DNA of 11,816 bases from an uncultured Erysipelotrichales bacterium (GTDB lineage Bacteria > Bacillota_I > Bacilli_A > Erysipelotrichales > Coprobacillaceae): the NCBI GenBank assembly GCA_934754755.1, contig CAKVJS010000020.1, positions 1-11,816 on the forward strand, given 5' to 3'. Both the position numbers and the translations under genes were made by a program. Shown here one piece after another: positions 1 through 7,898 of the stretch. The number at the start of each line of letters is the position of its first letter. The first letter of the stretch is position 1. The notes under the pieces were generated by a model. It was not told the origin of the DNA. It was given only the letters and a program-made list of their open reading frames with translations, and ran no database searches.

Positions 1-157
1 TGGTAATTGGAACTTCAGGTATATCCGGATATTTAGATTCCTTTTGCCCTTGATCACTTACCTTACCAGTTATAGCGTAAGCCCGATAATTCACATTTGA
101 CATAGTCAATGCCAGTGTAATGAAAAATATTCCCCAGTATTTAATAACTTTTTTCAT
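1..157 (-). CDS. Secreted protein of unknown function, N-terminal part only
   Basis: An open frame runs from the ATG at 157 off the left edge (52 codons visible). A ribosome site GAGGGG lies a few bases upstream of the ATG. The product starts with a typical Gram-positive signal peptide: basic MKKVIK, a hydrophobic core (about residues 8-19) and a likely signal peptidase I site after AYA at residue 28. The mature part begins ITGKVSDQGQKES and is polar, with several prolines (YPDIPEVPIT). No lipobox Cys is present, so it should be secreted or anchored by a C-terminal signal outside the window. Too little is visible to assign a family. LepB in this window is the kind of enzyme that would cleave it. 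Confidence 0.7.
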   Translation of the reverse strand, partial: MKKVIKYWGIFFITLALTMSNVNYRAYAITGKVSDQGQKESKYPDIPEVPIT

Positions 158-696
158 TTTATCCCCTCTCGTAATAATATATAAAACGTTAAAATATAAT
201 GATTTCTATACTTTGACCTCCTTATTTAATAACAGTGCAAAAAAATAAATATCATGTATGTCTTTTTATAGTTGTATTACTAATTATGACTATCACAAGA
301 GGATATAATTTTGGTTCTAATAAAAAAATAAAACAAAACTTTGACTTTGTTAGTTGCATAGTAACTCAAACAGACTTATGAACATACTTTGAGATTATAA
401 TTCATAGATGATTTGTATTTTTTCTTTTTATAGAATCCCCTTACATAATTTTCTATAAATATCTGTTGTATTCTATATCCTCTATTTACATCTGTTACAA
501 AATGAATAGTAAACAAGATGCGTATTAATTCAAAATTAATTTTCCCTATCATTAATACTATTTCCCTACCTATCATATTCGGAGATATAATGATTTGCTC
601 CCGAAATCTGTATAACTTTGTATAAATAACTATGGCACCGATTCCCTATACTAGTACCATAGTTATAATTAAAACAATATAATTCCCTCTAAGTGA
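158..696. other. AT-rich intergenic region, no convincing gene
   Basis: This stretch separates the secreted-protein gene from the small lipoprotein gene. A 66-codon minus-strand frame at 376-576 exists, but no ribosome site precedes its ATG and the product is not recognisable, so I do not call it. A weak AT-only-type hairpin (arms AACAAA 332-337 and TTTGTT 346-351) is followed on the minus strand by a T-rich run and could be a weak terminator. An isolated AAGGAGG (minus strand, 217-223) has no start codon at the right distance. The only strong element is the hairpin at 626-666, listed separately. Confidence 0.5.
626..666 (-). terminator. Probable terminator of the small lipoprotein gene
   Basis: A perfect 10-bp inverted repeat (ATAACTATGG at 626-635, CCATAGTTAT at 657-666) lies 30 bases downstream of the lipoprotein stop codon. 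On the minus strand the 3' arm leads into TTATTTATA, a modest T-rich tail. The 21-base loop is larger than in classical terminators, although two further A-T/G-C pairs inside it can extend the stem past one mismatch. Confidence 0.5.
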
Positions 697-852
697 CTAC
701 TTTGCATCTACATGAATACTTGCTGGATTGGTTTCTACTTCCACTTTATTATTGCTAGTAGTAGTTGGTTTTTCTTTTTCCTTACTAGAATTGCAGCCAA
801 CTAACCCAGCACTCATTAGAAGTATGCATATTATAACTTTTAATCGATTCAT
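697..852 (-). CDS. Small lipoprotein, 51 residues, function unknown
   Basis: A short frame with every mark of a real lipoprotein gene. A strong ribosome site AGGAGGGG sits 5-6 bases before the ATG. The N-terminus is basic (MNRLK), followed by a hydrophobic stretch (VIICILLMSAG) and the lipobox LVGC with the lipidated Cys at residue 20. The mature peptide is only about 32 residues, polar and low in complexity (NSSKEKEKPTTTS, then NNKVEVETNPASIHVDAK). By analogy with known lipoproteins it should be diacylated by Lgt, cleaved by LspA and held on the outer face of the membrane. No enzymatic domain fits in this length. A hairpin at 626-666 ends the transcript. It is too short for many gene finders. 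Role unknown. Confidence 0.75.
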   Translation of the reverse strand: MNRLKVIICILLMSAGLVGCNSSKEKEKPTTTSNNKVEVETNPASIHVDAK

Positions 853-1059
853 ATTTCCCCTCCTGTATATAGAATATGTCTTGGATAGTCAAAATGTTTA
901 CTTATCATAAACGTCGATACATGTACTCTATCACATTGCACTAATTCAGAATATTATTGTTTAAAGTATTAATCAATATTATTACTATAATTAATCATAT
1001 ACAGATAAAAAGAATCGTATATGTGATCTATTTAGGATAAATATAAAAAAAGAACAATA

Positions 1060-1074
1060 TAGAAAACGTTATCA
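1060..1074. promoter_or_regulatory. cre-like site (possible CcpA operator)
   Basis: TAGAAAACGTTATCA matches the catabolite-responsive element consensus WTGNAANCGNWNNCW at all positions but one (A for T at position 2). CcpA binds such sites in Bacillota. It lies about 210 bases upstream of the small lipoprotein gene and downstream of xerC, so no promoter is clearly under its control. The consensus is loose and the DNA is AT-rich, so chance is a real alternative. Confidence 0.25.
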
Positions 1075-1148
1075 TTTTTGTTTTATACCTTGTTTTAGCA
1101 TATATCACTATTTATTGACAATATATTTCTATTGTAACAACATCTAGT

Positions 1149-1181
1149 AGAAACAAACATTCGTATAACTTTTATAACGAA
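1149..1181 (-). terminator. Probable terminator after xerC
   Basis: About 43 bases after the xerC stop, TTCGTATAA (1160-1168) and TTATAACGAA (1172-1181) form a 9-bp stem with one bulged A and a 3-base loop. On the minus strand the stem is followed by TGTTTGTTTC, a T-rich tail. This would end the topA-trmFO-xerC transcript. Confidence 0.5.
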
Positions 1182-1223
1182 CATATATAAATATATCTTT
1201 AGGATAATACAATAAAATTCACG

Positions 1224-2126
1224 CTATTTTTCATTGCGTGGATGTACCTGTTTATATATTTCTTGTAAGTGGTGATTTGTAATATGGGTATATATTTGCG
1301 TGGTAGACAAGGAAGCATGACCTAGTAATTCTTGCACCGATCGTAAATCCGCACCTGCCTGTAGTAAATGAGTCGCAAAAGAATGACGAAAGGTATGGGG
1401 ATGAATATTCCTAGTAGGATCATAGGCGCGCATAACCCGATCCACTATATTTTCTATGCCCCGATTCGTTAGAGGATTGCCTCTTTGATTGACAAAAACA
1501 TAAGTATGACTGTCTACTACTCGCTGCATTAAAGCAGGTCGGGAAATGGAGATATATTGTTCCAACAGTTCTTTAGCATAATCATGAAAAGGAACCCATC
1601 TATCTTTGTTACCTTTTCCGTGAACTAGAATCATTTGTTTAAAAAAATCAAGATCTTCTATTTGTAACTGTACGGTCTCCCCGCACCGAAGGCCAGAGGC
1701 ATACATAAGTTCTAACATAGCTTTATTACGCATACCCAAGTCAGTGTCCATTGCGATGCTATCTAACAGAGCTGCCATTTCATCAACAAATAGGAAGTCT
1801 GGGTTTCGCTTTTCTACCTTTAAGGAGTCAATTAATAGAAAGGGATTATCTTTGACTATCTCTTGTCCTACTAAATAGGTATAAAAAGACCGTAATACAC
1901 TAATCTTATGATTAATACTTCGCTTGGATAGTTGTGACTCATACAGATGCGTCATATACTGGCGCAAGTCACGATACGTTATTTCTTGATAGGTTTTATT
2001 TATTTTCCGTATAAAGTCAATATAATGGGCTATTTCATATTCATAAGACGTTATGGTAAGATTTGAATACTGTCGTTGCCATTGTAAGTAAGCAAGAAAT
2101 TTCTTTTTAGCTTCCTGCACATTCAT
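1224..2126 (-). CDS. xerC: Tyrosine recombinase XerC (CodV-like)
   Basis: Site-specific recombinase that, with a partner XerD, resolves chromosome dimers at dif during division. The 300-residue length is normal for XerC. Residues about 5-90 are the SAM-like core-binding domain; about 110-290 the catalytic domain. All catalytic residues are visible: Arg147 (GLRCGE), Lys171 (HGKGNKDR), His244 and Arg247 ([14 protein letters not shown]), His270 (LLGH) and nucleophile Tyr279 (TTQIYTH). The start is placed at the ATG of [10 protein letters not shown], overlapping the trmFO end by 20 bases; an in-frame ATG at 2150 would add eight residues and has no better ribosome site. XerC rather than XerD follows from the topA-trmFO neighbourhood, which in B. 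subtilis holds codV. The hslVU-codY genes that usually follow are absent here; a terminator follows instead. Confidence 0.93.
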   Translation of the reverse strand: MNVQEAKKKFLAYLQWQRQYSNLTITSYEYEIAHYIDFIRKINKTYQEITYRDLRQYMTHLYESQLSKRSINHKISVLRSFYTYLVGQEIVKDNPFLLIDSLKVEKRNPDFLFVDEMAALLDSIAMDTDLGMRNKAMLELMYASGLRCGETVQLQIEDLDFFKQMILVHGKGNKDRWVPFHDYAKELLEQYISISRPALMQRVVDSHTYVFVNQRGNPLTNRGIENIVDRVMRAYDPTRNIHPHTFRHSFATHLLQAGADLRSVQELLGHASLSTTQIYTHITNHHLQEIYKQVHPRNEK

Positions 2127-3414
2127 CTTTAATATATTGCTCCATAGCATCTATTGCCCGCGAGGCATAAGCACCTTTTCTCTCCTTCTTCTTTACCGGA
2201 GATGATAAATCGGGTAGAATACCAAAGTTTGCTTTCATCGGCTGAAAATTTTCACTATCCGCATGTACAATATAGTTGCTAAGTGATCCCATAACGGTTT
2301 CTAGTGGCAACGACAATACCTCTTTTCCGTCCAACAACCGAGCCATATTTTGGCCTGCTACAATACCACTTTGCGCAGACTCAACGTATCCTTCTACACC
2401 GGTAATTTGTCCCGCAAAAAATAAATCTTTACGTAATCTACTTTGGTATGTAGGAAGTAGGCATTTAGGTGAACATAGATAACTATTACGGTGCATCACT
2501 CCATAGCGAACAAAGGAAGCATTTTGTAAGCCAGGAATCATTTGAATGATTCTTTTTTGTTCTGGCCACGTTAAGTGCGTTTGAAATCCTACGATATTAT
2601 ATAAACTCGCCTGCACATTATCTTGTCGTAGTTGCACAACAGCATACGGCCGCTCTCCCTGTGGAGTCGTTAGCCCAACTGGTTTCATAGGCCCAAATAA
2701 TAATGTTTGTTTCCCTCGTCTAGCCATCTCCTCAAAAGGCATACAGCCTTCAAAGAATACCTCCTCAAAGTCTTTTGGCTTCACCACTTTTGCTTGCATA
2801 AGGGCACTATAAAATTCATTAAATTGTGCTTCTGTCATCGGACAATTAATATATTCATTTTCTCCTTTATCATATCGAGATTTATAATAGGCAACCGTAA
2901 AGTCAATACTATCTTTGGTAATTATCGGCGCAGCAGCATCATAAAAATAAAAATGACTTTCCCCCAGTAATTCCATGATATGAGCAGACAAGGCATCACT
3001 AGTAAGCGGCCCTGAGGCAATAATGGTTGGACCTTCAGGCACCGTAACGACTTCTTCTTCAATTACCGTAACCAAAGGATGATTCTTAATTTCCTTTGTA
3101 ATAGCTTGACTAAACAAGTCACGATCTACCGCTAGGGCTCCCCCCGCAGGAACTTGATATTTTCGTGCCTGTTGGATAATATAACTATCAAATAATGTCA
3201 TTTCTTGTTTTAAAACACCTACCGCATTTTGCAAGCCATCAGCACGCAAGGAATTCGAACAGACGAGTTCAGCGAAATTACCACTATGATGTGCGGGTGT
3301 CATTTTTTTAGGACGCATTTCATACAGGCGCACTGGATAATTAGCTTTAATTAATTGATAAACTGCCTCTACGCCAGCGAGTCCTGCACCGACCACATTT
3401 ACTGTTTTCTTCAT
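2107..3414 (-). CDS. trmFO: Folate/FAD-dependent tRNA (uracil-54) C5-methyltransferase TrmFO
   Basis: Makes ribothymidine at position 54 of the tRNA T-loop, using methylenetetrahydrofolate and reduced FAD. The 435-residue length equals the family norm. The N-terminus carries the FAD-binding dinucleotide fold GAGLAGVEA (residues 9-17) after a beta strand. The catalytic cysteines are visible: Cys52 in [11 protein letters not shown] and Cys224 in FEGCMPFEE. The C-terminal half has [16 protein letters not shown], the typical FAD-site motif. The start is set by the ribosome site AAGGAG at 3422-3427: the ATG at 3414 lies 7 bases away, the adjacent ATG at 3417 only 4. A longer frame to 3447 exists but would place the ribosome site inside the gene. 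The gene sits between topA and xerC, the standard Bacillota arrangement, and overlaps xerC. Confidence 0.95.
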   Translation of the reverse strand: MKKTVNVVGAGLAGVEAVYQLIKANYPVRLYEMRPKKMTPAHHSGNFAELVCSNSLRADGLQNAVGVLKQEMTLFDSYIIQQARKYQVPAGGALAVDRDLFSQAITKEIKNHPLVTVIEEEVVTVPEGPTIIASGPLTSDALSAHIMELLGESHFYFYDAAAPIITKDSIDFTVAYYKSRYDKGENEYINCPMTEAQFNEFYSALMQAKVVKPKDFEEVFFEGCMPFEEMARRGKQTLLFGPMKPVGLTTPQGERPYAVVQLRQDNVQASLYNIVGFQTHLTWPEQKRIIQMIPGLQNASFVRYGVMHRNSYLCSPKCLLPTYQSRLRKDLFFAGQITGVEGYVESAQSGIVAGQNMARLLDGKEVLSLPLETVMGSLSNYIVHADSENFQPMKANFGILPDLSSPVKKKERKGAYASRAIDAMEQYIKDECAGS

Positions 3415-3431
3415 CATTTTTCTCCTTAGAA

Positions 3432-3462
3432 AAATAAAACTAGGCATACGCTAGTTTTATTT
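3432..3462 (-). promoter_or_regulatory. Intergenic hairpin between topA and trmFO
   Basis: Perfect 12-bp inverted repeat (AAATAAAACTAG at 3432-3443, CTAGTTTTATTT at 3451-3462) with a 7-base loop. On the minus strand the topA stop codon lies in the 5' arm, and the 3' arm runs through T-rich TTTTATTTTTC straight into the trmFO ribosome site. Only two G-C pairs, so stability is limited. It could be a leaky terminator/attenuator, an RNA-processing site, or a translational coupling element. Confidence 0.5.
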
Positions 3463-5544
3463 CGATTTTTTTTCTTTAATAATGGTTTTACAGGTAGGAT
3501 AGTTACTACAAGCTTTGAAGTCTCCCCAACGACCTTTTTTAATGACAATAGGTGCTTTACATTTAGGGCATATTTCATCGGTTATAACAGGTTCTACCTT
3601 TTTACTTCCCTTAATATACTTACAATCCGGATAGTTACTACAAGCCTCAAAACGGCCGTATCGACCCATTTTATAAATCATCTTGCTTTTACATTTAGGA
3701 CATTCCTCGCCTGTATACTCCACAGATGCTGGATCCTTTTTAATATATTTACAATCTGGATAATTACTGCAGGCTACAAAAGTACCATAGCGACCTTTTC
3801 GTTCCACTAGATCATGATCGCATTCTGGACACTTTTCCCCGGTTTTCTTTGGCTCAATAACTTCCATTTGTTCATAGGCATTATCCAATAATGGTTGGAA
3901 GGTATCGATAAATTGTTGCAAGGCATGGACATAATCATCCTCCCCCTCGGCTACTTCATCTAATTCACGCTCCATATTAGCGGTATATTCAACATTGATA
4001 ATATCATTAAAAAATTCGGTTAATCGATCACTTGTTAAGATCCCATCATCGGTTGGCTTAAAAGCCTTTTCTTCCAATACTACATAACGACGAGTTTGTA
4101 ATGTATCAATAATGCTGGCATAGGTACTAGGTCTTCCAATACCCATCTCTTCCATGGTTTTAATTAGTTTAGCTTCGGAAAAACGCGCTGGTGGTTTCGT
4201 GAAATGTTGTGTTTTAGTAACCGATTCACTCGCAATCTGTTCCTCTTTATGAATCATCGGAAGCAGAGCATCTACCTGTTTTTCATACGCACTATAGACT
4301 CGTAAATACCCATCAAAAACAACGATTGAACCGGTTGTTTTAAAGTCATAATCGCCATTACCAAAGGTAATTGCCTTTGATTGTAATTGTACCGGTGCCA
4401 TTAATGACGCAAGTGCCCTCGCATATATCATCGCATATAATTTATATTCTTCTGGTTTAAGATATGATTTTACACTTTCGGGTGTCCGTAATATACTTGT
4501 TGGGCGGATTCCTTCGTGGGCATCCTGTACATTTTCTGTCTTTTTTCCTACCTTACGGCTTCCCAAATATTCTTTACCGTATTTATCTTTAATATATGTT
4601 TTTGTTTCACTCACAAAATCATCTGATAAGCGGATCGAGTCGGTACGCATATAGGTAATTAAACCTACCGTTTCATTTTCCAACTGGATCCCTTCATATA
4701 ACCGCTGTGCAACAGACATCGTTCTACGTGCTTTAAAGCCTAATTTAGCGGATGCCTCTTGTTGTAATGTAGAGGTAATAAAAGGCGGTTTCGATTGCCT
4801 TTTCTTAATACTTTCCTTGACCTCTTTAACTGCGAAGGTAGGTAGTAAGGCTGCACAAATAGTAGACGCCTGTTCTTCATTAGTCACTTCTATTTTTTTA
4901 TTTTTATACTTCGCAAGTTCAGCTGTAAAGGTAATATCTTCTTTTTCAAAAGTGGCGATTATTTTCCAATACTCTTCTGGTACAAAGGCGCTAATTTCTC
5001 GTTCTCGTTCCACGATCAAGCGTAAAGCTACCGATTGTACTCGACCAGCTGACTTCGATTTAATTTTCTTTTGTAATAATTTCGATAATTTAAATCCAAT
5101 AATCCGGTCTAAAACCCTTCTTGTCTCTTGTGATTTAACCAGATTTTGATCAATTTTACGAGGATTTTCCAAAGCATTGATAACTGCTTTTTTAGTGACC
5201 TCATTAAAAACAACCCGATTTTGTTTATCCATATCTACATCAAGCACCTGCGCTAAATGCCAAGAAATTGCTTCCCCTTCACGATCCGGGTCAGTCGCTA
5301 AATACACTTCATCCGCATCTTTTACAACCTTTTTTAGTTCCTTAACAACTTCCTTTTTTTCTTTGGAAATAACGTATTTAGGCGTAAACTGATTTTCTAT
5401 ATCAATGCCTAATCCTTCTTTTCCGGAAGTCGATAAATCACGAATATGCCCTTTGGAAGACGTGACTGTATATTCCTTACCTAAGTAGTTCTCGATTGTC
5501 TTTGATTTGGAAGGGGATTCCACAATTACCACCTTTTTATTCAT
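3457..5544 (-). CDS. topA: DNA topoisomerase I
   Basis: Type IA topoisomerase that relaxes negative supercoils through a transient 5'-phosphotyrosine. The 695 residues match Bacillota TopA. The N-terminal TOPRIM domain shows Glu9 (IVES) and the metal-binding DPDREG motif (Asp85, Asp87). The active-site tyrosine is Tyr298 in LITYMRTDS, followed by DAHEGIRPTS (341-350) and GIGRPSTYASII (468-479). The C-terminus has three CxxC zinc ribbons: Cys572/575/592/598, Cys615/618/635/641 and Cys659/662/679/685, each with the GRxG..xACSNYP signature, then a basic tail. A good ribosome site AGGAGG is 7 bases before the ATG. The gene has its own promoter (TTGACA-N17-AATAAT) in the 63-base gap after dprA, so it likely heads a topA-trmFO-xerC unit. 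Confidence 0.97.
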   Translation of the reverse strand: MNKKVVIVESPSKSKTIENYLGKEYTVTSSKGHIRDLSTSGKEGLGIDIENQFTPKYVISKEKKEVVKELKKVVKDADEVYLATDPDREGEAISWHLAQVLDVDMDKQNRVVFNEVTKKAVINALENPRKIDQNLVKSQETRRVLDRIIGFKLSKLLQKKIKSKSAGRVQSVALRLIVEREREISAFVPEEYWKIIATFEKEDITFTAELAKYKNKKIEVTNEEQASTICAALLPTFAVKEVKESIKKRQSKPPFITSTLQQEASAKLGFKARRTMSVAQRLYEGIQLENETVGLITYMRTDSIRLSDDFVSETKTYIKDKYGKEYLGSRKVGKKTENVQDAHEGIRPTSILRTPESVKSYLKPEEYKLYAMIYARALASLMAPVQLQSKAITFGNGDYDFKTTGSIVVFDGYLRVYSAYEKQVDALLPMIHKEEQIASESVTKTQHFTKPPARFSEAKLIKTMEEMGIGRPSTYASIIDTLQTRRYVVLEEKAFKPTDDGILTSDRLTEFFNDIINVEYTANMERELDEVAEGEDDYVHALQQFIDTFQPLLDNAYEQMEVIEPKKTGEKCPECDHDLVERKGRYGTFVACSNYPDCKYIKKDPASVEYTGEECPKCKSKMIYKMGRYGRFEACSNYPDCKYIKGSKKVEPVITDEICPKCKAPIVIKKGRWGDFKACSNYPTCKTIIKEKKSK

Positions 5545-5570
5545 CTAGGTACCTCCTATTAAGTACATCT

Positions 5571-5599
5571 ATTATTATCATTTTTTTATCAATTGTCAA
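5571..5599 (-). promoter_or_regulatory. Promoter of topA
   Basis: On the minus strand, TTGACA (5594-5599) is followed after exactly 17 bases by AATAAT (5571-5576; 5 of 6 matches to TATAAT). The predicted start of transcription leaves about 20 bases including AGGAGG before the topA ATG. An alternative -10, GATAAT, would give a spacing of only 14. Confidence 0.65.
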
Positions 5600-5607
5600 C
5601 CATAATG

Positions 5608-6372
5608 TTATCCCTCTAGAATGTCATCGATGGTACTAACTAACTTTGCGCCTTGTTGAATTAAATAATTACAACCCTGATAATCCGTGATACGTCCAGG
5701 CATACAAAATATATCCTTACCCTGTTCTAAAGCATAGCCAACGGTAATCATAGTACCACTTTTTAACATCGCTTCGGTTACCAGAAGGGCTTGACTTAGA
5801 CCTGCGATAATACGATTTCGTTTCGGAAAGCTAGTGGGTGTTGGTTTTGTATACTCCGGATATTCACTACATATAAATTGTTCTGTCTTAAGAATATGAT
5901 ATATTTTTTCATTTTTGCGAGGATAACAATAATCAATACCACTACCTAATACAGCAATTGTTTTACCTTGTTTTTCGATGGCTTGTACGTGTGCTATCGT
6001 ATCAATGCCCCTAGCCATGCCACTCACTATAGTATATTGGTGATCAACTAGCTGCGATACGATTTTTTTTGTAATCGTAGTCCCATACAGGCTAGGAATT
6101 CGCATGCCTATAACACCTATCGTTTTACTAGTAACATAGGTAATATCCCCATAATAATAAAGTACAAAGGGCGGACAATCAATATATTTTAATCGTTCCG
6201 GATAATCAGCCGATACGATTGTTGTATATTTTGAATGTAACGTAGCTAGTAGTCGATCCTTTTCTTGTTTATCTATATTTTCTTTACGTTTCAATGCTCG
6301 ATATATTTTCTCATAATCACCTTCGTATTTTAAGGAAAAATATAATAATATCTCTTCAACGATAAGTATCAC
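5608..6372 (-). CDS. dprA: DNA-processing protein DprA
   Basis: Loads RecA onto incoming single-stranded DNA during natural transformation. The extended Rossmann domain is clear: IGMRIPSLYG (88-97), SGMARGIDTIAH (117-128), GSGIDYCYPRKN (143-154), FPKRNRIIAGLS (182-193) and SGTMITVGYALEQGKDIFCMPG (from 205). At 254 residues it is shorter than B. subtilis DprA; the short N-terminal helical part is present, while the C-terminal winged-helix (DML1-like) domain is missing, since the frame ends soon after GAKLVSTIDDILEG. The start is a GTG within GAGGTGATA, which itself resembles a ribosome site; no better in-frame ATG, GTG or TTG lies just downstream, so the true start is uncertain by a few codons. 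DprA is widespread in Bacillota, so it does not prove competence. Confidence 0.92.
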   Translation of the reverse strand: MILIVEEILLYFSLKYEGDYEKIYRALKRKENIDKQEKDRLLATLHSKYTTIVSADYPERLKYIDCPPFVLYYYGDITYVTSKTIGVIGMRIPSLYGTTITKKIVSQLVDHQYTIVSGMARGIDTIAHVQAIEKQGKTIAVLGSGIDYCYPRKNEKIYHILKTEQFICSEYPEYTKPTPTSFPKRNRIIAGLSQALLVTEAMLKSGTMITVGYALEQGKDIFCMPGRITDYQGCNYLIQQGAKLVSTIDDILEG

Positions 6373-6422
6373 CTCAATACGATATACTGTATGTTATCGA
6401 TGATTACTACCAAAAATATACC

Positions 6423-7046
6423 TTATTTTACTAATACATCCTTAGTGCATACTTCTTGTACCGGTTTAAAAGATACTCGATGAAGGGGACAGATCCCATA
6501 TTTTTGTAACATTTCCTTATGTTGTTTTGTTACATATCCTTTATGCTTTTCAAAACCATATTGCGGGTATTGCTTACCATGTGATTCCATTAACCGATCT
6601 CTTGTCACTTTAGCGAGGATACTTGCAGCACCAATGCTCATCGAGGCATCATCCCCTTTAATAATCGCTTTATGATTGATATTAGTTAAAGGCATAGCAT
6701 CGGTCAGGGCAAACATAGATTCATGCAATATTCCTTGACAACATTTTTCCATCGCTAGCTTACTTGCTTGATACACATTTAACCGATCTACCGTTTTGAC
6801 ATCAACAATTTCAATATGATAATATAAGGCTTCATCCAAAATGATAGAGAACAATTGTTCTCTTCTTTTTTGACTAAGTTGTTTTGAATCATAAATATCT
6901 TTATTATAATATCCTTTTTTGAAGACCACGCCAGCAGCTACTAATTCACCAGCCATCGGACCTCGCCCTGCTTCATCCAGTCCAATAATATGCGTATACC
7001 CCTGATCATAATACATGACTTCGTATTCTATGCGGGTTTTTCCCAT
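6423..7046 (-). CDS. rnhB: Ribonuclease HII
   Basis: Cleaves the RNA strand of RNA/DNA hybrids and excises single ribonucleotides from DNA, with Mn or Mg. The signature GLDEAGRGPMAGELVAAGV gives catalytic Asp24 and Glu25; Asp116 (ALTDAM) and Asp150 (AKVTRDR) complete the acidic set. SIGAASILAKVTRD and YPQYGFEKHKGY are further family motifs, and GICPLHRVSF is the usual end. Length is 207 residues from the ATG at 7046, chosen because GGGAG lies about 8 bases upstream inside rbgA. An in-frame ATG at 7073 would add nine residues without a ribosome site. The gene overlaps the rbgA end by 19 bases, which suggests translational coupling. Confidence 0.95.
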   Translation of the reverse strand: MGKTRIEYEVMYYDQGYTHIIGLDEAGRGPMAGELVAAGVVFKKGYYNKDIYDSKQLSQKRREQLFSIILDEALYYHIEIVDVKTVDRLNVYQASKLAMEKCCQGILHESMFALTDAMPLTNINHKAIIKGDDASMSIGAASILAKVTRDRLMESHGKQYPQYGFEKHKGYVTKQHKEMLQKYGICPLHRVSFKPVQEVCTKDVLVK

Positions 7047-7885
7047 GATATTTCTCCCAATTTTCCATCCCATATATCCTGCAATACAACCATTATAATT
7101 CGATCATAATCCAATTCACCACGTATTAGTTTAATATTGCGTTTGGTAGCGAATTGTTGGCAGAAGGCGGTTATCCAATCTTCCTGTTCTAGGTCTAGAT
7201 GGATTCCATATCGATTTTCTAATCGATTAGGATATTCCGTTTGTAAATACGTCAAAGCATATACAAAAATTTCATCCAATGGTAAAATCTGTTGCTTAAT
7301 AGATCCAAGTAAAGCAATATTTGTCGCCTCTGTTTTCGTTTTGAATTTTGGCCATAGAACACCCGGTGTATCAAATAATTCAAAATCATTTGCGACTCGT
7401 ATAATTTGTTGTGCTTTAGTTACTCCCGGGCGATTTCCCGTTGTTGTTGCTTTACGCTTCGCCAGTCGGTTAATAAAGGTTGACTTACCAACATTAGGTA
7501 TACCTAGAATCATTGCCCGAACTGCCCTTGATTTGAGCCCTCGTTGGCGTTCACGATTGATCTTATCCTGTAGGATGTTACGACAGGTTTGAAATATTTG
7601 ATTGTATTCACTAAAATTTTTAAGATTAACACAAAGTGCCGGATATCCTTGATCCTGATAATAATGAAGCCACTGTTTTGTAATCGCATCATCCGCTAAG
7701 TCTTTTTTCGCTAATACAATCAGTTGTGGCGTATTACCGATAACTTCATCAAACATAGGATTCTTAGATGTGTAGGGCGCCCTAGCATCCACAATTTGGA
7801 TACTAATATCAACCATTTTAATTCGTTCTTGAATTTCTCGTTTCGCTTTGGCCATATGACCGGGAAACCACTGTATTTGTTGCAT
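7028..7885 (-). CDS. rbgA: Ribosome biogenesis GTPase RbgA (YlqF)
   Basis: Circularly permuted GTPase needed for late assembly of the 50S subunit. The motif order is permuted as expected: G4 region VLAKKDLAD (57-65), then G1 GIPNVGKST (128-136), G2 region RPGVT (152-156) and G3 DTPG (172-175) followed by VLWPKF. The N-terminal WFPGHMAKA contains the His (His10) implicated in catalysis in B. subtilis RbgA. The C-terminal about 90 residues form the RNA-binding part. Length 285 is normal. Oddity: G4 reads A-K-K-D instead of N-K-x-D, so the base-contacting Asn is replaced by Ala. Ribosome site AGGAG lies 5 bases before the ATG, 13 bases after lepB ends. Confidence 0.95.
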   Translation of the reverse strand: MQQIQWFPGHMAKAKREIQERIKMVDISIQIVDARAPYTSKNPMFDEVIGNTPQLIVLAKKDLADDAITKQWLHYYQDQGYPALCVNLKNFSEYNQIFQTCRNILQDKINRERQRGLKSRAVRAMILGIPNVGKSTFINRLAKRKATTTGNRPGVTKAQQIIRVANDFELFDTPGVLWPKFKTKTEATNIALLGSIKQQILPLDEIFVYALTYLQTEYPNRLENRYGIHLDLEQEDWITAFCQQFATKRNIKLIRGELDYDRIIMVVLQDIWDGKLGEISWEKPA

Positions 7886-7898
7886 ATGTACTCCTATT

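Larger units (their letters stand above)
853..1223. other. AT-rich intergenic region downstream of xerC
   Basis: No frame with a ribosome site is seen on either strand. The stretch holds the xerC terminator (1149-1181) and a cre-like sequence (1060-1074), both listed separately, and presumably the promoter of the small lipoprotein gene. On the minus strand TTGATT-N17-TATTCT is one possible promoter among several weak matches in this AT-rich DNA; none is convincing. Confidence 0.5.

Noticed and set aside
217..223. AAGGAGG on the minus strand, possible leader peptide start
   Set aside because: No ATG, GTG or TTG at a usable distance downstream.
376..576. 66-codon minus-strand frame in the left intergenic region
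   Set aside because: No ribosome site before its ATG, low-complexity lysine-rich end, not recognisable; could be a remnant but nothing shows it.
864..892. TTGACT-N17-TATACA on the minus strand upstream of the small lipoprotein
   Set aside because: Good promoter match, but transcription would start inside the ribosome site AGGAGGGG, so the message would lack it.
1220..1240. CACGC/GCGTG inverted repeat at the xerC stop codon as a terminator
   Set aside because: Only 5 pairs with an 11-base loop; the hairpin at 1160-1181 is a better terminator.
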